Part shown: positions 26,346 to 35,666 of the stretch, one piece after another | Numbering within the stretch: position 1 is the stretch's first letter | Layout: each line of letters opens with the position of its first letter | DNA from: CAZQXD01 sp964597315 | GTDB taxonomy: Bacteria > Pseudomonadota > Gammaproteobacteria > Competibacterales > Competibacteraceae | Direction of reading: 5' to 3' | Length of the DNA stretch: 64,000 bases | Assembly: GCA_964597315.1 (NCBI GenBank) | Contig: CAZQXD010000005.1 | Location: 43,924-107,923 of the forward strand | Position numbers and translations under genes: made by a program | Notes under the pieces: generated by a model | Database searches by the model: none | Told to the model about the DNA's origin: nothing | What the model saw: the letters and a program-made list of their open reading frames with translations, nothing else

Positions 26346-27518
26346 CTAGTTGCTGCCTGCTGGGGTCAACTGGCCGCGAATTTCACCGTTGGGGAAGTCC
26401 TCGCTGTGGATATTAACGTAGATATCGCCGTTCTCGATGGCCGCGATCAAGGCATCCAGGGGCTGGCCGGCCAGGGGACCGGTGAGGTCGAGGCTGGTCA
26501 ACTCGCCCCCGAAATTCCGGCGGGCGCGGCGTGCGTCGAAGTCCGGAGGCAACAGCGAAGCGACCACCGGGCCGTTCTCGCCCACCGCGCCTAGGTGCAA
26601 ATGGGCCATGGTGATGGAACTCAGGAACCGAAAATGGTGTTGGTATTCCAGCCGGGCGCCTTGGTCCCGGAGCCGGTAGTCGGCCACCCCAGTGGCCCGG
26701 GTGGGGGTGGGAGGCACTTCCTGACCGCCATCGAGGCTGGTCTCCCAGTCCAGATCGGCGTCAATCACCGGCGCGGCGGCGAAGCTGATACGCGCCACCG
26801 GGTAGCCGGGTTCCAGAAAATCCCCGGCGGCGAAGCGGGGATCAGCCAGAATGCCGCCAGCGGCGGGGGGCTGGAAACCCTGCAAACCTTCCGCCAGGCC
26901 GATGACCACACCGTTTTCGGTCACCCCAGTGTTGGCGGCCTGCTGGCCAAAAAACGCTGTGTTGGCGGGCACTTCATCATTGATCTCGGTGCCCGCGTCC
27001 AGGACCTGGTCGCCGCTGATAAAAAACGGCTCCGCCACCCAGTTGCCCGCAGCGTCAAAAATTTCATGGGCCAGGGGGTTGCCGTTGGCCACGAAAAAAT
27101 CATTGCTAGGCAGCACCATGGAGGCATAGCTGAAATAGCGATGGACGGGGTTCAGGGGGTCGAGGATGAAGCTGCCGCTGGCCACGTCGCCGGGGGCGAT
27201 AGGGCCATTGGGACCGGGCAGGGTGGCGTCTACGCCCGCGCTCTGTAAGGCGAACTCATCGGTCAGGGGGGCGGTGTTGCCGTCCTCCGCCAAGGCTTCC
27301 AGGGCATTGGGAAAGGACGGAAAAAACAGGGAAGCTGGCTGGTTTCGGTCGTAGAGATCGAAGCCGCCGTCATGAAAACCCACCCAAAAAGGGGTCTGGA
27401 AAGTACCCCGCTGGGGCGCCAGATTCTCGATGGTGACTAGCACCCGCAGTTCCTGGGCCTGGGTGGCGGGTCCGGCGATGGCGGCGGCGATGGCGGCGGA
27501 TAGAACGAGTTTTTTCAT
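26346..27518 (-). CDS. Secreted spondin-domain plus CHRD-domain protein
   Basis: 390 aa from ATG 27518 (GGAG upstream). After the signal peptide (LVLSAAIAAAIAGPATQA) the first half matches the bacterial spondin_N domain (ELRVLVTIENLAPQRGTFQT, PFWVGFHDGGFDLYD). The last 120 residues match a CHRD domain (LDGGQEVPPTPTRATGVADY, AHLHLGAVGENGPVVASLL, GDIYVNIHSEDFPNGEIRGQ). Both are extracellular adhesion-type folds. No PEP-CTERM tail is present. The role is probably in the matrix or cell surface, consistent with the PEP-CTERM neighbour. Confidence 0.85.
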   Translation of the reverse strand: MKKLVLSAAIAAAIAGPATQAQELRVLVTIENLAPQRGTFQTPFWVGFHDGGFDLYDRNQPASLFFPSFPNALEALAEDGNTAPLTDEFALQSAGVDATLPGPNGPIAPGDVASGSFILDPLNPVHRYFSYASMVLPSNDFFVANGNPLAHEIFDAAGNWVAEPFFISGDQVLDAGTEINDEVPANTAFFGQQAANTGVTENGVVIGLAEGLQGFQPPAAGGILADPRFAAGDFLEPGYPVARISFAAAPVIDADLDWETSLDGGQEVPPTPTRATGVADYRLRDQGARLEYQHHFRFLSSITMAHLHLGAVGENGPVVASLLPPDFDARRARRNFGGELTSLDLTGPLAGQPLDALIAAIENGDIYVNIHSEDFPNGEIRGQLTPAGSN

Positions 27519-27729
27519 GTTATCGGTCTCCAAGAGGGTATAGAGGATGATGAAAGACAGAGTTTACTAACCTGTCAGTTTGTTTTTACGCTCCATATCC
27601 ATTCTGGATGCTGTCAGACGACAATTTTTTTTCAGCGCTCGAAAATCTCCCCCTAGGGGCGGCCAAAGCCGTGCTGACCTATGCTTGGCTACACGGGACG
27701 ACTGCCCAGACAACCATGGAGAGCGCCTA

Positions 27730-29472
27730 ATGTCCGCAACTCAGTACAAGTGGATTGCCGCTGCAGCCCTTATCTTGCTGGTCGCCTTCTATATTGTGTC
27801 TAAGGAGTCCCGAAACGGCGCCGTCCATCTGCTCACCGTCAACGATGTCTACCGCATCGGCGGGGTGGATGAAGGCGCCCGGGGCGGCTTGGCGCGGCTG
27901 GCCGGTCTGCGTCGGGAACTGGAGTCCCAGTACCCGGAACTGCTGGTGCTTCACGCCGGGGATTTTCTGTTTCCCTCCTTGCTCAGCCGCCGCTACCACG
28001 GGGAGCAGATGGTAGACGCCCTAAACGCCCTGGATGCCGGGCCGGGTTTCGATGAGCGGCTGTTGGTGACTTTCGGCAACCACGAATTCGATAAGACCAA
28101 GCTGGCCGATGCCCCCCTTCTGGACCGGCGGGTGGAGGAATCCCAATTCCGTTGGCTGGGCAGTAACGTGATATTCAAGACCGGCGCCGATGGCCAACCC
28201 CTGGTGACCGCCGAGCAATTGGTGGATACGGCCCTGGTGGACAGCGGTGGGGTGCGGGTTGGGGTGTTCAGCCACACCATCGGCAGTACGCACCCGGACT
28301 ATGTGGACGCTTTCACTGATGCCGTGGCCACGGCTCGCCGTTTGAGCGCCGAACTGCGCGGCCAGGGGGCCGAGCTGGTGATCGCCCTGACCCACCAGCG
28401 CATGTCCGAGGATGTGGCCTTGCTGGAGGCCCTGGGGGAAGCTGGCCCGGACCTGATCATTGGTGGCCATGAGCATAACCGCCAATGCCGAGTGGTGGAC
28501 GGGCGCTATATCATCAAGGCCGACGCGGATCTACGCAGCGTGGCCGTGGTGCAAGTCACGCCCCGGGGGGGCGGCCCCCAAGGGTCCGGCCCCCCGGGGT
28601 CTGGACCCCCGGAGGTGGCGTTTCATTTTCGAGCCTTGGAAGACGCTCCGGTTACCGGCGCGCCCCTGGACCCCCGCCGTCATTGCGCCGCCGCCGCCGT
28701 CACTGCGCCCCCCCTACACACCGCCGGTCCGGTGACGCCCGAGCCGGGCATGCAGGCCCGGGTGGAGGGGTGGCTGAGCCGTTTCGATAAAGAATACTGC
28801 CAGGACCGGCAACTGCCCCCCGGCTGTCTGGCCGAGCCTCTGGGCCGGACCCGGGTGACGCTGGAGGGCGAGGAGTTGGAGATTCGCCGCTTCGAGACCA
28901 ATCTTGGCAACTGGATCGCCGATCAGGCCCTGGCGGCGTTCGCGGAGCAGGGAGCGCAAATCGCCTTGCTCAACGCCGGGGGCTTGCGCCTCAACCAGGA
29001 TATTCCGGCCGACACCGCCCTGGCCCGCCATCATGTGGACGAGATTCTGGCCTACCCGACGCCGTTGCGACTGATCCGCATCGACGGAAAAACCCTGGGA
29101 CAGGTACTGGCCCACGCCGTGGAGGACTGGACCGGCAACGGCTGGTGGTTACAAATCAGCGGTCTGGCCTACCGCCACGACCCGGTGGCCGGGACCGCTA
29201 CCCATCCCACCCTGATAACCTCGGACGGGCCGCGCCCCATCGGCCCGAATCAGTCCCTGCTGGTCGTGGTGAATGAATTTCTGCTGGGGGGTGATGGCTA
29301 TACCATGCTGAATGCCGGACAGATCGTGGCGGGCAGCCCCACGGACAAGGATTTGCGCCAGGAGTTGATCGAGTCCCTGAAAGCGGCGGGGGAACAGGGC
29401 ATCATCCCGGAGGTGGAGGGGCGCATCTGTAATAGCCAGCGGCCAGGGCCATGCCGGGCCGTGGGGCAATAA
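27730..29472 (+). CDS. 5'-nucleotidase family metallophosphatase, membrane-anchored
   Basis: 580 aa from ATG 27730 (RBS GGAGA). An N-terminal hydrophobic anchor (WIAAAALILLVAFYIVS) precedes a metallophosphatase domain (LLTVNDVYRI, HAGDFLFPS, TFGNHEFDKTK, IIGGHEHNR) and a C-terminal 5_nucleotid_C domain (FETNLGNWIADQAL, LLNAGGLRLNQDI, NEFLLGGDGYTML). Note that the usual DxH metal motif reads NDVY, with Tyr in place of His, and NGGGIR reads NAGGLR, so substrate preference may differ. A Pro/Gly-rich insertion near residues 277-296 looks like a flexible loop. It is probably periplasmic nucleotide or phosphoester hydrolysis. Confidence 0.83.
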   Translation: MSATQYKWIAAAALILLVAFYIVSKESRNGAVHLLTVNDVYRIGGVDEGARGGLARLAGLRRELESQYPELLVLHAGDFLFPSLLSRRYHGEQMVDALNALDAGPGFDERLLVTFGNHEFDKTKLADAPLLDRRVEESQFRWLGSNVIFKTGADGQPLVTAEQLVDTALVDSGGVRVGVFSHTIGSTHPDYVDAFTDAVATARRLSAELRGQGAELVIALTHQRMSEDVALLEALGEAGPDLIIGGHEHNRQCRVVDGRYIIKADADLRSVAVVQVTPRGGGPQGSGPPGSGPPEVAFHFRALEDAPVTGAPLDPRRHCAAAAVTAPPLHTAGPVTPEPGMQARVEGWLSRFDKEYCQDRQLPPGCLAEPLGRTRVTLEGEELEIRRFETNLGNWIADQALAAFAEQGAQIALLNAGGLRLNQDIPADTALARHHVDEILAYPTPLRLIRIDGKTLGQVLAHAVEDWTGNGWWLQISGLAYRHDPVAGTATHPTLITSDGPRPIGPNQSLLVVVNEFLLGGDGYTMLNAGQIVAGSPTDKDLRQELIESLKAAGEQGIIPEVEGRICNSQRPGPCRAVGQ

Positions 29473-29540
29473 TCGGCGGCCCCCGGATGAGCACCCACAG
29501 GCTATAATCCGCCCCTTTACAGCCCGCGAGGATTTACCCG

Positions 29541-30965
29541 ATGCAGTATGTCAGCACCCGGGGCGGCATGGCCCCCCAGCCCTTCTCGGAGATTCTGCTG
29601 GAGGGCCTGGCCCCGGACGGCGGCTTGACCCTACCCGAGACCTACCCCCGGGTCAGCGCCCATGAGCTGGAAGCCTGGCGGGAGCATGATTACCGGGAGC
29701 TGGCCTTCGAGGTCATCGGTCGCTTCATCACCGACATCCCGGCGGCCGATCTCAAGGCCATCATCGACCGGACCTATACCCGGGAAGCCTTTCGCAGCGA
29801 CGAGATCACCCCCTTGAAGCCCCTGGAGGACGAGGTTTATATCCTGGGGCTGTCCTACGGGCCGACCCTGGCCTTCAAGGACATCGCCATGCAACTACTG
29901 GGCAATCTGTTCGAGTACGTTCTGGAGCGTCGGGGCAGCGAACTGAACATCCTGGGGGCCACCTCCGGGGATACCGGTTCCAGCGCCGAGTACGCCCTGC
30001 GCGGCAAGCACAACGTCCGGGTGTTCATGCTCTCCCCCCATGGCCGGATGAGTCCGTTCCAGACCGCCCAGATGTTCTCCCTCCAGGAGCCAAATATCAT
30101 CAATCTGGCCGTCAAGGGGGTGTTCGACGACTGCCAGGACATCGTCAAGCAGCTCGGTCAGGATGCCGAGTTCAAGGCCCGTTTCCACATCGGCACGGTG
30201 AACTCCATCAACTGGGCCAGGGTGACCGCCCAAATTGTCTATTACTTCAAAGCCTGGCTGGACGTGACCTCCGGTCCCGGCCAGGCTGTGGACTTCTCTG
30301 TGCCTTCCGGCAATTTCGGCAATATCTGCGCTGGCCATATCGCCCGGCAAATGGGTCTGCCCATCGGTCGGCTGATCCTGGCCACCAATGAAAACGACGT
30401 GCTGGATGAATTCTTCCGCACCGGAATTTACCGGCCCCGGCCCTCCAGCCGGGTACACACCACCAGCAGCCCGTCCATGGACATTTCCAAGGCGTCCAAT
30501 TTCGAGCGGTTTATCTACGATCTGGTGGGCCGGGACCCGGCGGCGGTGCGGGACCTGTGGGGGCGGATCGCCCAAGACGGTTACTTCGATCTCACCGCTA
30601 GCCCCTGGTGGCGGGATATTGGCCGCTTCGGGTTTGTGTCCGGCCACAGCAGTCACCAGGACCGCATGGCTACCATCCGCGACGTTTACGAGCGCCGGGG
30701 GGTGATGATCGACACCCACACCGCCGATGGGGTCAAGGTGGGTCTGGAGCAGCGACGGCCAGGAGTGCCCCTGGTCTGTCTGGAGACCGCCCTGCCAGCC
30801 AAGTTCGAGGCGTCCATCCGCGAGGCCCTGGGGCGCGACCCGGAACGCCCCCCCGGCTACGAGCGCATCGAGGAGCTGCCCCAGCGTTTTCAGGTGATCG
30901 AGGCCGACGCCGAGGCGGTGCGGGATGTCATTGCCCGGCAGACTGGGGCCGGGCGTACTGATTGA
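29541..30965 (+). CDS. thrC: Threonine synthase
   Basis: 474-aa PLP enzyme converting O-phosphohomoserine to threonine. The N-terminus MQYVSTRGGMAPQPFSEILL is typical of the long ThrC subtype. The PLP lysine is in GPTLAFKDIAMQLLG (near residue 113), and GATSGDTGSSAEYAL follows. A TATAAT box at 29503-29508 lies 33 bp before the start. The same window also carries thrH, which can make phosphohomoserine. Confidence 0.94.
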   Translation: MQYVSTRGGMAPQPFSEILLEGLAPDGGLTLPETYPRVSAHELEAWREHDYRELAFEVIGRFITDIPAADLKAIIDRTYTREAFRSDEITPLKPLEDEVYILGLSYGPTLAFKDIAMQLLGNLFEYVLERRGSELNILGATSGDTGSSAEYALRGKHNVRVFMLSPHGRMSPFQTAQMFSLQEPNIINLAVKGVFDDCQDIVKQLGQDAEFKARFHIGTVNSINWARVTAQIVYYFKAWLDVTSGPGQAVDFSVPSGNFGNICAGHIARQMGLPIGRLILATNENDVLDEFFRTGIYRPRPSSRVHTTSSPSMDISKASNFERFIYDLVGRDPAAVRDLWGRIAQDGYFDLTASPWWRDIGRFGFVSGHSSHQDRMATIRDVYERRGVMIDTHTADGVKVGLEQRRPGVPLVCLETALPAKFEASIREALGRDPERPPGYERIEELPQRFQVIEADAEAVRDVIARQTGAGRTD

Positions 30966-31043
30966 CCCGGTGCGCGGCTATACTCAGGGCAGGTACGGGA
31001 GCCCATATCGACCCAGCAACCGCTAGTGCAAAGGAGCGAGTCC

Positions 31044-32690
31044 ATGACCGCCAAGCTCATCGACCGGACCCCCACCGCTTACGGTGGTTCCCTAGCCCTT
31101 GGAACCCTGCTGCGAAACGCTCTGAACAGCTACCCGGATCAGGAAATCATCTACGGCAACCAGCAACGCCTGAGCTACCGCCAGACCCAGGAGCGGGCGG
31201 CACGGCTGGCCTCGGGGCTGGCCGGGCTGGGGGTCGGACCCGGCGATACGGTGGCGGTGATGGACTGGGACAGCCACCGCTACCTGGAGTGTTATCTGGC
31301 GGTTCCAGCCATGGGGGCGGTGCTGCATACCGTGAATATCCGCCTGTCCCCGGAGCAGATTCTCTACACCATCAACCACGCCGAGGATGACGTGATTTTG
31401 GTGAATACCGAGTTTCTGCCGGTGTTGGAGCAGCTCCGCGACCGCATTGAGTCGGTAAAGACATTCATCCTGCTGGATGACAGCGGCCAGCCCCCGGATA
31501 CTGCCCTGGACATAGGCAGCGAATACGAAGCCCTGCTGGCCCAGGGGGACCCCGGTTACGCCTTTCCAGACCTGGACGAGAACACCCGGGCGACCACGTT
31601 CTATACCACCGGCACCACCGGCCTGCCCAAGGGGGTGTACTTCAGCCACCGGCAACTGGTGCTGCATACCCTGGGGGCGATGGCGGCCTTGTCCGGGGCC
31701 GGGCAGGGGCATATCAACCAAGATGATGTGTATATGCCCATCACCCCCATGTTCCACGTCCACGCCTGGGGTATTCCCTATGTGGCCACCTGCCTGGGTC
31801 TCAAGCAGATTTATCCGGGCCGCTATGTCCCGGACACCCTGCTGGAGCTGATTCGCCGGGAGCGGGTCACTTTCTCCCACTGCGTGCCCACCATTTTGCA
31901 GATGCTGTTGTCCGCCCCCAAGGCCGAGAACATGGATCTCAAAGGCTGGAAAGTGATTATCGGCGGCGCCGCCCTGCCCGAGGCCCTGGCCCAAAAGGCC
32001 CTGGACAAGGGCGCCGATGTACTCGGGGCCTGGGGCATGTCCGAGACCTGCCCGCTGCTGACCCTGGCTCAGCTCAGGCCCCCTATGCGGGACTGGCCGG
32101 CGGACCGGCAACTGGCCGTGCGTTGCAAGGCCGGTCGGCCCATCCCCATGGTGGAACTGCGTATCGTCGATGCGGATATGAACGACCTACCCCACGACGG
32201 CCAGTCTCGGGGCGAGGTAGTGGTGCGCGCCCCCTGGCTGACCCAAGGTTATTTCAAAGACCCCAAAAACAGCGAGAGCCTGTGGCACGGGGGCTGGCTG
32301 CACACCGGCGATGTGGGGGTTATCGACCCGGAGGGCTATCTCAAGATCGTTGACCGGATTAAAGACGTCATCAAATCCGGGGGTGAATGGATATCCTCCC
32401 TGGACCTGGAGGACCTGATTCTCAAACACCCGGCGGTGGCTGAGGCGGCGGTCATCGGGGTGCCGGACCCGGTCTGGGACGAGCGGCCCCTGGCCCTGGT
32501 GGTGCTCAAGCCCGAGCAGGCGGGCCAGGTGACCGAGCAGGATATCCGGGCTGAGCTTCAGGCCCAGGCCGACCAGGGCGCCATTTCCAAGTGGGCGGTG
32601 CCGGAGCAGATCCGCTTCGTAGAGTCTATCGCCAAGACCAGCGTGGGCAAACTCAACAAGAAAGCACTGCGGGCGCAATTCGGCCACTGA
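31044..32690 (+). CDS. Fatty-acid--CoA ligase (AMP-dependent, AlkK-like)
   Basis: 548 aa from ATG 31044 with AAGGAG upstream. ANL-superfamily motifs are present: FYTTGTTGLPKGVYFSHRQ (AMP-binding P-loop), WGMSETCPLLTL, and DVIKSGGEWISSLDLE with the C-terminal catalytic Lys in VGKLNKKALR. The sequence most resembles medium- and long-chain acyl-CoA synthetases of the AlkK group. It lies alone between thrC and a lipoprotein gene. Confidence 0.88.
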   Translation: MTAKLIDRTPTAYGGSLALGTLLRNALNSYPDQEIIYGNQQRLSYRQTQERAARLASGLAGLGVGPGDTVAVMDWDSHRYLECYLAVPAMGAVLHTVNIRLSPEQILYTINHAEDDVILVNTEFLPVLEQLRDRIESVKTFILLDDSGQPPDTALDIGSEYEALLAQGDPGYAFPDLDENTRATTFYTTGTTGLPKGVYFSHRQLVLHTLGAMAALSGAGQGHINQDDVYMPITPMFHVHAWGIPYVATCLGLKQIYPGRYVPDTLLELIRRERVTFSHCVPTILQMLLSAPKAENMDLKGWKVIIGGAALPEALAQKALDKGADVLGAWGMSETCPLLTLAQLRPPMRDWPADRQLAVRCKAGRPIPMVELRIVDADMNDLPHDGQSRGEVVVRAPWLTQGYFKDPKNSESLWHGGWLHTGDVGVIDPEGYLKIVDRIKDVIKSGGEWISSLDLEDLILKHPAVAEAAVIGVPDPVWDERPLALVVLKPEQAGQVTEQDIRAELQAQADQGAISKWAVPEQIRFVESIAKTSVGKLNKKALRAQFGH

Positions 32691-32715
32691 GCCAGGCGCC
32701 GGAGGAGCAAAGGGC

Positions 32716-33111
32716 ATGGGAAATAGAGGGTTGTGGGGATTGTGGGTCGTCTTGACGGTGCTGCCGCTCGTGGGTTGCGGCCCTATCTATGAAACTCGGT
32801 ATACCCTCACCCCGCCCCCGGGCGCGGAGGGCAGGGCCTGTGTGTTCCAGTGCGACAATACCCAACTCCGTTGCCGCCAGATCCAAGACCTGGAACGCCA
32901 GAACTGTGAGCGGGACGAGCAACTGGCCCATTACGAATACCAGAACTGCCTGAATCAGCGGGAAAAAGACAGCGGTATCAAGTGCGCTCAGCGTTATGTC
33001 TATTGTCCGTCGGCCAGTTACGAGAGCTGCGAGGCCGAGTACCGATCCTGTTTTCAGACCTGCGGCGGGGTGGTGCAAAGCCGACAGGAGTGCGTGTTCA
33101 ACTGCCAGTGA
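32716..33111 (+). CDS. Cysteine-rich lipoprotein of unknown function
   Basis: 131 aa with a lipoprotein signal (LTVLPLVGC, lipidation Cys near residue 21). The mature part carries twelve further Cys in spaced pairs (for example RACVFQCDNTQLRC, YRSCFQTCGG, ECVFNC), which suggests a disulfide-knotted periplasmic domain. It starts 25 bp after the acyl-CoA ligase and may share its transcript. I do not recognise the family. Confidence 0.72.
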   Translation: MGNRGLWGLWVVLTVLPLVGCGPIYETRYTLTPPPGAEGRACVFQCDNTQLRCRQIQDLERQNCERDEQLAHYEYQNCLNQREKDSGIKCAQRYVYCPSASYESCEAEYRSCFQTCGGVVQSRQECVFNCQ

Positions 33112-33112
33112 G

Positions 33113-33163
33113 AACCCCCTCCCCCTTAACCAAGGGAGAGATTGAATGGGGATTTAAGGGCCG
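33113..33163. repeat. Intergenic inverted repeat between convergent genes
   Basis: CTCCC and GGGAG arms flank CCTTAACCA, followed by an imperfect purine-rich copy. It resembles a dispersed proteobacterial intergenic repeat (CCCTTAAC...GGGAG) and may end transcription of the lipoprotein gene. Confidence 0.35.
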
Positions 33164-33165
33164 GA

Positions 33166-34869
33166 TCAGCCCTTCCGCCCCTCGATCTTGGCCCAGGAAT
33201 CCCGCAAGGTCACGGTGCGGTTGAACACCAGCCGTCCAGGGCCGCTGTCCTGCCGGTCGGCGCAGAAATAACCCTGGCGCTCGAACTGATAGCGGCTCTC
33301 GGGGGCCGCCCCGGCCAGGGCTGGTTCCACCTGGCAGTCTTTGAGGATCATCATGGACTCGGGGTTGATGTATGCTTTGAAATCCCGTTCCTTGTCCGCC
33401 CCCGGATTGGCGACGCTGAACAGCCGGTCGTATAGGCGCAGCTCGGCGTTCAGGGCGTGGCGGGCGGAGACCCAGTGCAAGGTGCCCTTGACCTTGCGCC
33501 CGGCTCCAGGTAGGCCGCTGCGGGTGTCCGGGTCATAGGTGCAGCGCAGCTCCACGATGTTCCCGGCGGCGTCCTTGACCACCTCCTGGCACTGGATGAT
33601 ATAGGCGAAGCGCAACCGCACCTCGCCCCCAGGGCGCAGCCGGAAGAACTTCTTGGGCGGGTCCTCCAGAAAATCTTCCTGCTCGATATACAGCTCCCGG
33701 CAGAAGGGCACTTGGCGGCTGCCCAGGGCCGGGTCCCGGGGGTGGTGGGGGGCTTCGAAAAACTCCTCCTGATCCTCCGGGTAATTGGTGATGACGATTT
33801 TCAGAGGCTTAAGCACCGCCATGGCCCGGGGCGCCGTGCGGTCCAGGTCCTCCCGCACGCAGTTCTCCAACAGACTCATCTCAATGCTGGCGTCTTTTTT
33901 GGTGATGCCGATGCGCTCGCAGAAATCCCGGATCGCCGTCGGCGTATAGCCGCGCCGGCGCATGCCCATGATGGTGGGCAAGCGGGGGTCGTCCCAGCCG
34001 CTGACGTGATTCTCCGCCACCAACTGGTTCAGGCGGCGCTTGCTCATCACCGTGTATTGCAAGTTCAGTCGGGCAAACTCGATCTGCCGGGGTCGGGAGG
34101 GGGAGGACACATTGTCCAGCACCCAGTCGTACAGGGGGCGGTGGTCTTCGAACTCCAGGGTACACAGGGAGTGGGTCACGCCCTCGATGGCGTCGGACAG
34201 GGGCTGGGTGAAGTCATACATGGGGTAAATGCACCAGTCGTCTCCGCGCCGGTAGTGGTGGGCGTGGTGGATGATCCGGTACAGGGTGGGGTCGCGCAGG
34301 TTCAGATTGGGGGAAGCCATATTGATTTTGGCCCGCAACACCCGGGACCCGTCAGGAAACTCCCCGGCCCGCATGCGCCGGAACAGGTCCAGATTCTCGT
34401 CCACTGAACGGTCGCGCCAGGGGCTGTCCCGGCCCGGTTCGGTGAGGGTGCCCCGGCCACTGCGGATGGCCTCGGCGCTTTGGTCGTCCACATAGGCCAA
34501 GCCCTTGTGGATCAGCTCTTCGGCCCAGTCGTAAAGCCGTTCGTAGTAGTCGGAGGCGAAATACAGCCGGTCGGCCCAGTCGAAGCCCAGCCAGCGTACC
34601 GATTCCTGGATGGACTCCACGTATTCCAGGTTCTCCTTGGCGGGGTTGGTGTCGTCGAAGCGCAGATTGCAGGCCCCGCCGAACTCCTGGGCGACTCCGA
34701 AATTCAGGCAGATGGATTTGGCGTGGCCGATATGCAAATAGCCGTTAGGCTCGGGGGGGAAGCGGGTCATCAGTCGGTCGCCGTTTTGGCCGGCGCGCAA
34801 GTCCTCCTCGATGATAGCGCGGATGAAATTGGAAGCGGGGGTCTTGTCCGTGGTGTCGGTCGTGGTCAT
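33166..34869 (-). CDS. glnS: Glutaminyl-tRNA synthetase
   Basis: 567-aa class I aminoacyl-tRNA synthetase. The HIGH motif is in PPEPNGYLHIGHAKSI and the KMSKS-type loop is VMSKRRLN. The C-terminal anticodon-binding beta barrels are present. The presence of GlnRS fits a gamma- or betaproteobacterium. It is divergent from a short ORF at 34982. Confidence 0.96.
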   Translation of the reverse strand: MTTTDTTDKTPASNFIRAIIEEDLRAGQNGDRLMTRFPPEPNGYLHIGHAKSICLNFGVAQEFGGACNLRFDDTNPAKENLEYVESIQESVRWLGFDWADRLYFASDYYERLYDWAEELIHKGLAYVDDQSAEAIRSGRGTLTEPGRDSPWRDRSVDENLDLFRRMRAGEFPDGSRVLRAKINMASPNLNLRDPTLYRIIHHAHHYRRGDDWCIYPMYDFTQPLSDAIEGVTHSLCTLEFEDHRPLYDWVLDNVSSPSRPRQIEFARLNLQYTVMSKRRLNQLVAENHVSGWDDPRLPTIMGMRRRGYTPTAIRDFCERIGITKKDASIEMSLLENCVREDLDRTAPRAMAVLKPLKIVITNYPEDQEEFFEAPHHPRDPALGSRQVPFCRELYIEQEDFLEDPPKKFFRLRPGGEVRLRFAYIIQCQEVVKDAAGNIVELRCTYDPDTRSGLPGAGRKVKGTLHWVSARHALNAELRLYDRLFSVANPGADKERDFKAYINPESMMILKDCQVEPALAGAAPESRYQFERQGYFCADRQDSGPGRLVFNRTVTLRDSWAKIEGRKG

Positions 34870-34981
34870 GGTTCGGTAACGGCTCGTCGGCTGCGGCGAA
34901 GTGGATTAGGCTGTAGGGGTGCAGTTTATACTGGAATCCATCCGCCGGTGGCAGTAGCCCCGCAATGCAACGGGAGTACCC

Positions 34982-35116
34982 ATGACCCTCAAAAACGGCA
35001 TTCAGGTGGAAGTCATGGGCAACTATCCCAGCCCCGATAGGCGGGAACGGGTGAAATTCTCCATCAAGGGCTTTATCTTTTACGCCGTGCCCGAGGCCCT
35101 GTGCAAACCCCTGTGA
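34982..35116 (+). CDS. Small hypothetical ORF (44 aa)
   Basis: An ATG with GGGAG upstream opens a 44-codon frame (MTLKNGIQVEVMGNYP at the start, ends ALCKPL). A TATACT hexamer at 34927-34932 could be its -10 box. No family recognised; it could be chance. Confidence 0.35.
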   Translation: MTLKNGIQVEVMGNYPSPDRRERVKFSIKGFIFYAVPEALCKPL

Positions 35117-35201
35117 CTCAAGGCGGGCAAGGGGTTTATGATTTGGATACCAGGTGTACCGTTGTTGGTTCCTGGGCGACAACAGTCGAGACGAGGTGCC
35201 T

Positions 35202-35624
35202 ATGTTTACGGTCTGCATTCGGGATCAGTTCATGATCGCCCATAGTCTCAAGGGCGAGGTGTTCGGGCCGGCCCAGCGGCTGCACGGCGTCACCTATGTG
35301 GTGGACGTGGAGATGCGCCGTCACGACCTGGATGAAGCCAATGTAATGGTGGACCGCACCAAGGCCGTCCAGGCCCTGCGGGCGGTGCTATCGGAGCTGA
35401 ACTACCGGAACCTGGACCAGGAGCCGGTCTATTCCGGGGAGAACACCACCGCCGAATTTCTGGCCCGGGATATCTTCGAGCGGATGGCGGCGCGCATTGA
35501 TGATGGCGACCTAGGCGAGGCCGCCCAAACCCTGGCGGCCATGCGGGTGACCCTCAAGGAATCCCCCATGGCCCGGGTGTCCTACGAAGCGCCCCTGCAC
35601 CATCACAACAACACCAAAGGCTAG
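35202..35624 (+). CDS. 6-pyruvoyl-tetrahydropterin synthase/QueD-like protein lacking a canonical zinc His
   Basis: 140 aa from ATG 35202. The T-fold pattern of PTPS/QueD is present: MIAHSLKGEVFGPAQRLHG, then VVDVEMRR, an LNYRNLD motif, and NTTAEFLARDIFE. Of the three zinc-binding His, two are seen (His14, His28); the third position of HGH is Val30 (HGVTY). The catalytic Cys of PTPS is also absent, with Glu in the region (KGEVFG). It therefore belongs to a divergent paralogue group rather than to genuine QueD, and its reaction is uncertain. Confidence 0.75.
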   Translation: MFTVCIRDQFMIAHSLKGEVFGPAQRLHGVTYVVDVEMRRHDLDEANVMVDRTKAVQALRAVLSELNYRNLDQEPVYSGENTTAEFLARDIFERMAARIDDGDLGEAAQTLAAMRVTLKESPMARVSYEAPLHHHNNTKG

Positions 35625-35666
35625 TACGCCAGCCTCCGGGCGGGGCTGGTTTGGTCCGCTGTTGCT

